A stretch of 64,000 nt of DNA, taken from NCBI GenBank assembly GCA_949358305.1, contig OX442314.1:6327087-6391086 (forward strand), in the 5' to 3' direction. Position numbers and translations under genes: made by a program. The notes under the pieces are model-generated. The model made no database searches and was not told the origin of the DNA. It saw only the letters and a program-made list of their open reading frames with translations. The DNA is from Strigamia acuminata. Its lineage: Eukaryota > Arthropoda > Chilopoda > Geophilomorpha > Linotaeniidae. Below are positions 55,749-64,000 of this stretch, piece by piece; the stretch's first letter is position 1, and each line of letters opens with the position of its first letter.

Positions 55749-57187
55749 CTAAATTTTGTTCAGTTCGGGATGGTAGATCGTTGCTGCAAAACACTCCGCA
55801 CAAATTTTATCACACAAACATAGAAACTGTTTGCAGTCTGAATTCTCCTCACCTAATACAAAAAATTAAAATAATTACAAAAACAAAAATAACAAACACA
55901 AATTTCATACTCACTACACACAACCCTATTTTCCTGCTCGTTAAACTCCCATTGATAATGGTTAATATACGGTGCAATAAAATAACCAAATCCACTCCGG
56001 CAATTCAAGTGGTTACTATTAAAGTCGCTATAACACGCATCATGCGCTTGGCAGCACCTTAAAACAGAACATAAAAAATAATCAAACACAAGAGTGGAAA
56101 TAGGGACCCTTCAAATATCATATTCGTATTCTTTCGAATAAAAGCCGCGGCTCTTATTCAAAACTGAAATCGTCGACCAAAACTTCGACAGCCGTTTTTC
56201 ATAAACGAAAAAAATATTTTTTGTGTATTTAACGTAACGAAAGTAAGGTATGTTCAAGTTCGTTACATTAAATTCAATAAAATATCATATTAGAGTTTTT
56301 GCGGGATGCATTTTTCCCTTACAGTTAAAGACTATACGGTATAAAAATAGTGTAAGGGAAAAATAATAAATTAAGTTTTTGCGGGCTGCACTTTTCCCTT
56401 ACCATTACACTATTTCAGCCATCTACTGACAGTTAGTAATTTTGGGCCTAAAAATTCAATTTGGGGGCGTAAATGTGCAAATTTCTGCATAAAATTCCAT
56501 TATTCCTATAAAGTATGGTTTTGGGCCTAAAATTCAATTTTGGGTCTCACGTATCATTCAATCTACGTACCTGTGACTGTGACGTGTTTGATCGGGACAA
56601 CAAAATAATCGCCATATGCAATGGGTGGAGCTAACAATATAGTGTTCTCAATTCTGATTGGATGCGTTATATTTTAATTTAGTGTTGAAAACGATACACT
56701 AAAGATTTTTCCCTTACGATATGGCACTAAAATAGTGTAACGTGGCACAAAATAAGGGAAAAATGCATCCCGTAAACTCTCTACTGACACAATAATACGG
56801 TATTTTTGCGACGATACAATAAGCCAATAAAGGTCATTCAGGCTACTGTCCAAACTGAGGATAGGGAGGTAAAACCGGCCCAACAATGCAAGGAGGGCTA
56901 CTATTATTACCTGTCCACATCATCCAATGGCTGCCCTCCGCCACCTAACCCACACCAATTGCCGTAGTTGATAAAATCTATTGGTCTTCTACCGGTCACC
57001 TTAGAAATCATTCCACCAAAATTGTAAACGCTTCTAAATGGCACAATATTGTTTCCAGCAGCATAAGCACATAATAAACCACCTAAAATTTAAAAAATAT
57101 TAAAGCTATATGTATATATAATAATATAATAAATAAATATTAAAACTGTTTACCATGGAGGATGAATAAGACCAATTTGAGCCACAT
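55749..57187 (-). CDS. Secreted phospholipase A2-like gene 3
   Basis: Minus-strand exons in order are 57187-57154, 57082-56911, 56057-55915 and 55852-55749 (150 residues). The signal peptide starts MWLKLVLFILHGGLLCAYA. The calcium loop is YGNWCGLGGGG, the catalytic helix is CCQAHDACY, and the last exon has CLCDKICAECF with the second Asp and the extra Cys shared with gene 1. Exon 1 has the same length and phase as in gene 1. Intron 2 (853 bp) contains a TA-flanked MITE (56293-56781). All catalytic residues are present, so it is probably functional. It is transcribed opposite to PLA2-2 and ARL8. Confidence 0.88.
56293..56781. mobile_element. MITE in intron 2 of PLA2-3
   Basis: Ends GAGTTTTTGCGGGATGCATT and AATGCATCCCGTAAACTCTC are inverted, flanked by TA (56291-56292, 56782-56783). 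Internal repeats of TTTTCCCTTA and its complement occur about six times. Confidence 0.75.
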
Positions 57188-57591
57188 GTTGCCTCACCAT
57201 AAATCCAGGAATAAATGGACTAAACATTCCATTGACACTCATAAAAACAAACATATATCAGATCTTATCTCAAGCGGCATTAGTTGGCAAAAATGATGAG
57301 TCTACTGACCTCTCCTTGGGTGACCAGTCAAAGTTAGTTCCTATTTTCTTGGAAATTATTATTAACCATCATTTAGTCATCTAGAAAAATGTGGGGCCTT
57401 AACCTACAACAAATAAAGGGGAATGGGTGCAGAACCTCGCGCTGCAGGGGCCCAAAATATATTTTTGCAGGGGCCAAGTTTGGACAACTTTGGTGGGGCC
57501 ACCTGGAGCTAGGACAGGGCTTCTTAAACTTTTTCCATTCGCGATGCCTTTTTGTCCGAGAAATTTTTATGCGACCCCATGTATATAGGTA
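57188..57591. other. 5' flank of PLA2-3
   Basis: Presumed promoter region of the minus-strand PLA2 gene, then intergenic sequence with a GC-richer patch (57420-57520). No further gene is seen. Confidence 0.4.
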
Positions 57592-58254
57592 CAGTAGAGC
57601 CTCGTTATAACGAATCACAAGGGACCCAAATAACCGGTTTGTTATATAAAATTTTTTTTAACATGGTGTTCTATGGCGAACCAACAAAGCCCTTTTTAAG
57701 TATTCGTTGTAACTAGAGACCGAATAAATGCATGGAATATATTTATATTCAATATAAAGCCAAAATCTGCTATTGATGCATATTTTCCGAAAATCGGAAA
57801 TAAATGCATAAATTGCAGTTTTTATTATACGAAAATGATACGTATCGTTTATCAGTGGACCGTGATACGTTTTGTAAACATATCATATCAGTTAAGCCTT
57901 TTATGTATTTAAGTACGAAAACAATTCAACTTGTACGTTAATGAAATTGATAAAAGCACATTACGAGTTGAATGTGATTTAATTTTTTTCCCAATTTAAG
58001 TCTTTGCTTACTGACAAGCGACACAGTTTTACAACACAACACTTAGAAATAGCGCTGATTTGCTATTGCAGCAAATAAATTCACTGAAATAAATTGTTTT
58101 ATTTTGTATATTTTCATTTTTTTTTCCGCATAAAATGAAATTTTTAGTGCATATTTTATGTGCATAAACCGAATTTTATTTCACATATATATCCGATCTC
58201 TAGTTATAACAAAAAATTCGTTATATCGCGGTTCGTTATACCGATGTTAGACTG
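57592..58254. mobile_element. Pogo/Tigger-like MITE split by another MITE
   Basis: Left part CAGTAGAGCCTCGTTATAACG (57592 on) and right part ending GTTAGACTG (58254) are inverted ends of the family seen at 49907. TA flanks both. The middle is occupied by a second element. Confidence 0.7.
57716..58200. mobile_element. Nested MITE
   Basis: Starts GAGACCGAATAAATGCAT and ends CCGATCTC, flanked by TA (57714-57715, 58201-58202). Contains many GCATA/TATGC motifs. A deleted relative lies in intron 2 of rolling-stone gene 1 (42801). Confidence 0.7.
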
Positions 58255-58617
58255 TATACAAAATAGTATACAAATCAAACGTTAAAATTTTTATAAGGAA
58301 AAAGTCATGTCCGCAAACTCTCTAATAAATCGCAAAGAAATTTATTCTAAAACAATTCTTTCGTATACAAGGCTGCAGAAACCTTTTACTGTTCCCAAAA
58401 TGTTCCGCGGCAACCAGTTTAAGAAGCCCTGGGTTAGGACACTTCTGAAAACAGTAATAATATCTTTCCACTATATGTCTTTTCTTTTTAATATTTAAAA
58501 CCCAAAAATTTGTACATTTATATTTAAAATTATTCAATTTCCTAACACTTAGAAAGTGTAGATTTCAAATAATTCCACTTCTATGCTATACAAATTTACA
58601 TAATTCTGAATAAAATA

Positions 58618-58690
58618 ATATATATATATATATTATATATATATTATTATTATTTTTATGTATATGTATTTATATATATATATATATTTA
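58618..58690. repeat. AT microsatellite
   Basis: Three runs of alternating TA separated by short T/A interruptions. Confidence 0.85.
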
Positions 58691-58867
58691 TATTAATGTA
58701 CCAACATTAGGAATTTTATGTGGTAATGTGCAGCAGACAAAAATTAAAAGGATAAAAAGTTATTTTTAAAATCCATCTTTTCTAATATTGTTGCATTGAT
58801 GGATTATTCATCTTATCACTTTGATAAGCACAAATAGCAAAATATGGCAAAAAAATCTTTCTTTTGT

Positions 58868-58900
58868 CATCATCATCATTATCATCATCATCATCATCAC
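58868..58900 (+). repeat. ATC trinucleotide microsatellite
   Basis: About eleven copies of ATC with one ATT interruption. Confidence 0.85.
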
Positions 58901-59489
58901 AATCTTTTTACAATAATTTTTTTTATCATTTTTTAAATATTTTATCAATTATATAAACACTTATCAATTTGAAACTTAATACAGTACAATATACATAATA
59001 AAGTGTATATAACATTACTTTAAAACTTGAAAATAGACTTTTCTTTAATGCTAATATAAAATAATTAATAATAATAATAAATTCAACTTAAACTGTACAA
59101 AAAAATAAAGAAATAAAAAAAAAAAATTTTACTTTGAACTTTAGATTTTTCACTTTTTCTTTCCTGATTCACTCAACCTGCAATTCCATCACCAAAAATA
59201 CTTCCAACTCTATAATAAACAAGCAAATTGCAGCACAAATCTCCCGGTAGTTTTACACATAATCCGATTATTAAAAAAAAGAAGGTACGGTGACACAACT
59301 TGTGACCCAGTCATAACAAATTTCTACTGGGTCTTTGAATTTTCACAGGTTTTGATTCATCAAATTCTACAGCCAATCAAAATGGTTTCCTTTCCTATTG
59401 GAATGACATTACAATCAAACCCAGAGCAATGGCCTAACCCAGGGCAGCAGTTTTATAGGAATAACTAATTTCCCCTTCTTTGCGGAACC

Positions 59490-61308
59490 TTATGCAAAAG
59501 TCGTAGTCGGCACGTATAACGGCAGTGGCGTGTTTACCCCTGTTTTTGCCCCTGTGCACTCTGGGATATCATAGACTAACATTTTTGGTTTCGGTAGCCA
59601 AAAAAGTTTCAGAAAAGGGGTCACACTTGGGTCCCGTCTTTCCAAAATCCAGCCACAGATGTCGCTGGCCCTTCTACAGCCCTTTTCAAGGGCCGTAATC
59701 GGGGATCGACAAATGCCCAGTCGCCTGAACTTCTTAGCCCGTATTTGCAAAATAGACACGCTGACTCCTGAATTGTTTTTAGTTTTGTCAACCGTTAAAT
59801 CCACTCCTGATTGGACGCCATCTTCAGTCCGAACCACACAGATTACGCCGTATGTTAAATCATACGCGGTTAAACAGCTTTTATACCAGGCTGAAAGACT
59901 TCGATTGCGGCTAGTGTGCCTTTTGGTCGTGTCAAGTTTAATGAGGGTAAAATACATAGAAAATTGTGACTGTTAGTATACATTGATGGTTTTCCAGCAT
60001 TTTGAATCGACTAAAGAATAATGTCAGGACTTTTGTTGGGAGAATATTTGCACACATTCCACCTCCTTTTCCACATAAAGCTAACCCTAACCATTTAAAA
60101 AGTCAATTGATGAGCATTATGTCACCACCCCTTCAACTAGGGCCCCTCAAGTCCCTGAAAACAATATTATGCTAAGATTTCAAATCAAAACCAAACTCCC
60201 AATCACATCAATAAATAAATTACATCAACTTTTCTGTGCCTAAGCTTTCAAGCATTGGTAAGAAAGCCGATATCACAATGGCACATCCTCATCCTAGTAA
60301 TGATTGTCAAGTATGGGTCACTAACTTGTCAAAATATAACCTTTAAGTTGCCCATGGGTCATCCCAAGCAGCCCTATAGACCCATTTAATGGGAAATACA
60401 TCACGGGATGTCGCGGCTTTTCGACACAGCCAATTTTGCATTTACACCGAGAACTGGGAAAACCAGATTTTGTTGATTTCCATTTAACTTTTTGTCAAGG
60501 ATGTCACCTTACCTTTATAAAAACTCCGTCAAAACAAAACCACGATAACAACTACATATACAAATTTAACAAAATAAAATAAAGAGACAAATTATACACA
60601 GCAAACATTATTTACCTGAGTACCTGAGTTCAAAATCTTCAAAAATGCTAAATGTAATATTTTTAAAAATTCAATACTGACACTGGTCTTTTGAAAAAAA
60701 ACTAAAACACACAAATATTCATACTAAAAAAAAAATAATAATAAAAAATAATCATTTTCCTATTGGTCTAGAACAATAACTGTCTTTTAAACATGTCTAC
60801 AAATGAAATTTCAAACTACCAGAAGACTCCCACTGCACTTTATGTCTTGTAGAATTTGTTACTAGTATCAACAGATTTTTAGTGGAGATTTTTTTTTGGA
60901 TTAAAAAAATTCCATCACTGGGTGGTATACACAAAGAAACAACTCAGTACTTTGTTTACAGTTCCTTTGGTGTGATGTGGAGAGAATGCAATACACATTT
61001 CAACATTAGTCTACTAAATTAATACAATTACTGAATACAATTAGTCACAAAAATGACAGGGGGAAGATCATAATAATAATTAAAAAGTGTGTCATTGTCC
61101 TCTTCCTTTGATTAAAAAGTCTTCAGTGTCTCTGGAGTTGTACTTTCTTGATTTGGCCTTGATAAAATATCTATAATGAAATCATCAAATGTAGTTAGTG
61201 TTTTATCTGGGTTTAGTTGGGTTCAAAAATGTGATTAAATGTGGATTGGAGATTTCATACCAATGTGTACCGGTAAGTTAATTTTATAATGGCTGGGTGT
61301 ATTAAAAA
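59490..61308. other. Region without a supported gene
   Basis: A GC-richer block at 59500-59900 has open frames on both strands (155 codons on the minus strand ending at 59490), but no known motif or splice pattern supports either. The rest is AT-rich. It could be untranslated sequence of the minus-strand gene at the right edge. Confidence 0.35.
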
Positions 61309-61419
61309 TTGCATGACTTCTTCCATTTTAACAAACTCTGCATTTTCACAAAATTTTGCCAAAAATATATAAAATATGTCAAATTAATCAAATATCTGTA
61401 CAATTTTGGCGAGAATTTT

Positions 61420-61880
61420 CAAAAACTTCTCAAATTTTGTCAAATTTGGTCAAAAATTCTTCAAATTTTGTTAAATTTGGTCAAAAATTCTTCAAATTTT
61501 GTTAAATTTGATCAAAAATTCTTCAAATTTTGTGAAATTCGGTCAAAATTCTTCAAATTTAGTCAAATTTGGTCAAAAATTCTTCAAATTTTGTCAAATT
61601 TGGTCAAAAATTCTTCAAATTTTGTTAAATTTGATCAAAAATTCTTCAAATTTTGTCAAATTTGGTCAAAAATTCTTCAAATTTTGTTAAATTTGGTCAA
61701 AAATTCTTCAAATTTTGTTAAATTTGATCAAAAATTCTTCAAATTTTGTGAAATTCGGTCAAAATTCTTCAAATTTTGTCAAATTTGGTCAAAAATTCTT
61801 CAAATTTTGTCAAATTTGGTCAAAAATTCTTCAAATGTGGTCAAATTTGGTCAAAAATTCTTCAAACTTCGCCAGAATTT
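61420..61880 (+). repeat. 31-bp minisatellite, about 14 units
   Basis: Units of CAAATTTTGTCAAATTTGGT plus CAAAAATTCTT run head to tail; variants alternate GTTAAATTTGATC and GTGAAATTCGGTC in blocks, suggesting higher-order duplication. A 232-codon frame across it is a by-product of the repeat. Confidence 0.92.
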
Positions 61881-63052
61881 GTCTAAAATTTCTCAAATTT
61901 TGTCCCAACTTATCAAAAATTTATATACAGCCAGAAAGTTATCACATTTACAGTATCTGTCACCCCAGAACAATCAAAATATTTTTCCCACATTCAGCAC
62001 ACTCTGAATTGGGGTCACCATGATCATTTGCACATAAACACTTTATTCTATTAAAGGGGAGATCAGAAAAGCATGGAAACGTCATTAAAGGCTCATGGAT
62101 GCGCAGATTCAACGGCGCTGTTTGGCTTTTCTTACGCCCTAGTGTGGATACTTTCACAGCACAAAAGATGCCGATTAGACGCAAACATGGAAATCCAATA
62201 TCTTATTTCTTTTTATTTCCTGTGCTTTTCGTGCCATTTGTTAGGACTGGGTGTGTCAAAACACATGCTATTAAATCCTCTGTGGATGCATGCGCAGTGA
62301 CATCCCCATGTTTGCACCTTTTTAAGCATATAACCACTTCTTTTTTTTTCTGATTCCCTAAAGTTTGGTTCAGCCAAGCTTGACAAGATATTAAAACCCA
62401 ACTACGGCCAACAACTAAATTCAAAGACCAATTATTGCTAAAAACATCGATTTCAATTTCAGCCCATATGGTTCAATTAATGCCCAACTAATGCATTCCA
62501 AAATGCATAAAATATATATATTTTTCGTGCATTAAATAATGCAGTTAAGAACTGCATTACATAATAGATTTTAGAACACATTTTCATATTTAATAATTAA
62601 TAATATTGTATTGTAAAATTTAATGCATTTCAAAATACATTATAATGCATTTCTCTGTATTTTTGAACCATATGGAAGTGCACACATCTAAAATATGAAT
62701 AATTAACGGTTGATCAATGACATTTATGGTGCTAATCATCTAACAAATACAAAACAAATGCTGTATTACCAATTATCCAATCCTATCCGAAAAAATGGTG
62801 ACCCATCCAATCCTATCCTCATTCAATTCAAACCGAGTGCAGATTGCGGATAGGATTGAGTCCCAAACGTCCAAACGTCTCAAACTGATAAATTAAGTAC
62901 AAAACTGACCAAAAAACTTTCGTTACACTTGCGATTCGCTATAACAAGGCTCAACGATACCAGCCACCACTGACAATAATCGCAAAATAAAAAGAAACCA
63001 CTTGTGTTGTATTTGTTACATATTTAGCGCCATTAATGCCATCAATCACCCT
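61881..63052. other. Intergenic or 3' untranslated sequence
   Basis: No gene is recognised. A block rich in AATGCAT(T/A) motifs lies at 62480-62665. It may hold the 3' end of the minus-strand gene starting beyond the window. Confidence 0.35.
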
Positions 63053-64000
63053 TCAACCCGTTATATCTTTACCAGAAGTGTCAATACTTGGAAGACTGTC
63101 GTTCAAATCTTCAATCAGTTGAAACAAATCACCAGGACCAATAGATCGGCATTGCGGATTCACTCTGATGTGTGCAGAACTATCGCACGACAAGTCCAGA
63201 GTCCCACTGCCAACCAGGCGCTGCCGGACCGGCGAAACGTTAACTCCCGCTATATCACTATGAATGAACGCAACAGTCGCCGTCAACCTTTGGTTTGACT
63301 CCTCTTCGTATTTCTTGGCCACTTGAGCCAAACTCTCCTCTTGCACTAAACCCCCCAAATGGCACGCACTTTGGCATTCCTCGTCCACCCGAGGGAACAC
63401 ACCGAGCCCCGCATTCTCATCTCCCTCCCTTATTTGCACCGAAAGCCTCATGACGGCACCACCACACGCATTACCGTTCTCATCCGCCTCGTCCACATTG
63501 TCTTTGGTCCCTGTCACAGCACCATCACCGGTCCCTTTCACGGCACCATCACCGGTCCCTGTCACGGCACCATCACCCGTGTCTTTCACCTCTTCCCGCC
63601 TTTCATCCTCCTCTTTATTATTGCACACATTCTTGTGTAACTCCATCAACTGCTTCTGAATCAGTTCGTCCACCATCGTGCTTGTCCTCCTACACCCATA
63701 TTGCTTTCCGCACGTCGGAGCACTGCCCGCGGTGCCCGGAAAACTCCCGGTCGACGCTCTTCGCCCAATCATCACCTTCGCCTCCTCCAACGACGTCTTC
63801 AACTCTTCTATTTGGCGTCTTCTCTCCATATCACACTTTTCCTCTTCTTCGCGCTCCACGACCGACATTTCCACGTCCAAACCGCTTCTCAGAACCTCTT
63901 TGGGCTCCCCGAAACAACCAATATCCTTGACCAAGCGCGGCGACACGCTCCCGCTCGGCACCCCTCCGCCGAACAAGCGCACGCAAGAGGGCTCCGCCAA
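63053..64000 (-). CDS. Unrecognised coding region, partial at right edge
   Basis: An open frame of 315 codons on the minus strand enters from beyond 64000 and stops at 63053. No ATG opens it at the edge, so the start lies outside. It has a charged, probably coiled-coil stretch (EREEEEKCDMERRRQIEELK), a Ser/Gly/Thr-rich part, an acidic Lys/Glu-rich part and three near-perfect copies of TGDGAVTG/K (about 63500-63590). The composition (GC-rich, charged, few hydrophobic runs) suggests a cytoplasmic, partly disordered protein. I do not recognise the family. A GTAAAG just before the stop could be a splice donor, so the true C-terminus is uncertain. Confidence 0.55.
   Translation of the reverse strand: MAEPSCVRLFGGGVPSGSVSPRLVKDIGCFGEPKEVLRSGLDVEMSVVEREEEEKCDMERRRQIEELKTSLEEAKVMIGRRASTGSFPGTAGSAPTCGKQYGCRRTSTMVDELIQKQLMELHKNVCNNKEEDERREEVKDTGDGAVTGTGDGAVKGTGDGAVTGTKDNVDEADENGNACGGAVMRLSVQIREGDENAGLGVFPRVDEECQSACHLGGLVQEESLAQVAKKYEEESNQRLTATVAFIHSDIAGVNVSPVRQRLVGSGTLDLSCDSSAHIRVNPQCRSIGPGDLFQLIEDLNDSLPSIDTSGKDITG

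Larger units (their letters stand above)
58255..59489. other. AT-rich intergenic region with microsatellites
   Basis: An AT dinucleotide tract at 58618-58690 and an ATC trinucleotide tract at 58868-58900. No gene recognised. Confidence 0.5.

Noticed and set aside
59490..59976. Overlapping open frames of 155 and 105 codons
   Set aside because: No recognisable motif on either strand, no splice support, and overlapping frames on opposite strands suggest chance in GC-richer DNA.
61309..62007. 232-codon open frame
   Set aside because: It is created by a 31-bp minisatellite read in all three phases; composition is only F, K, N, I, S and V with no domain.

Overview
The window is animal nuclear DNA, most likely from a marine invertebrate. 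The evidence is multi-exon genes with GT-AG introns, DEG/ENaC channels, secreted phospholipase A2, rolling-stone-type membrane proteins, an Arf-like GTPase, and many metazoan-type transposons. The clade cannot be fixed from the sequence; tunicate or cnidarian are guesses. Nothing suggests bacterial operons or ribosome binding sites. Exon models were built by eye from reading frame, splice signals and agreement between paralogs.

Region 1 (about 1-10,000) holds no gene I recognise. It contains LTR-like copies (422-2175, 6150-7501), a degenerate Tc1/mariner element (9068-9858) and AT-rich repeats.

Region 2 (about 10,000-37,450) is a decayed array of three related DEG/ENaC loci. Copy A (10388-14617) is damaged. 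Copy C is only a first-exon relic (21394-21712). Copy B (31602-36985) is intact across nine inferred exons and predicts 848 residues. Its layout is the main discovery of the window: TM1, ectodomain, TM2, short linker, TM1', ectodomain', TM2'. Two complete channel subunits are fused head to tail. The TM2-linker-TM1' segment lies inside one uninterrupted exon in both A and B. The array is broken up by solo LTRs, by a Tc1 element that itself contains a solo LTR and a second Tc1 element, and by a young complete Ty1/copia retrotransposon (22170-29578) with one 1691-codon gag-pol frame.

Region 3 (about 38,700-48,500) has a secreted phospholipase A2 gene, a near-perfect 497-bp-arm palindrome carrying tRNA-Ser-like sequence in both arms, and two tandem rolling-stone-like genes. 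An intron of the second rolling-stone gene holds a hAT-type fold-back element.

Region 4 (about 48,700-64,000) has a run of short inverted-repeat elements, two more phospholipase A2 genes (one per strand), a single-exon ARL8 gene between them, several minisatellites, and a partial unrecognised minus-strand coding region running off the right edge.

The genes do not form a pathway. The common theme is local gene duplication (DEG/ENaC three times, PLA2 three times, rolling stone twice) in DNA heavily remodelled by mobile elements.
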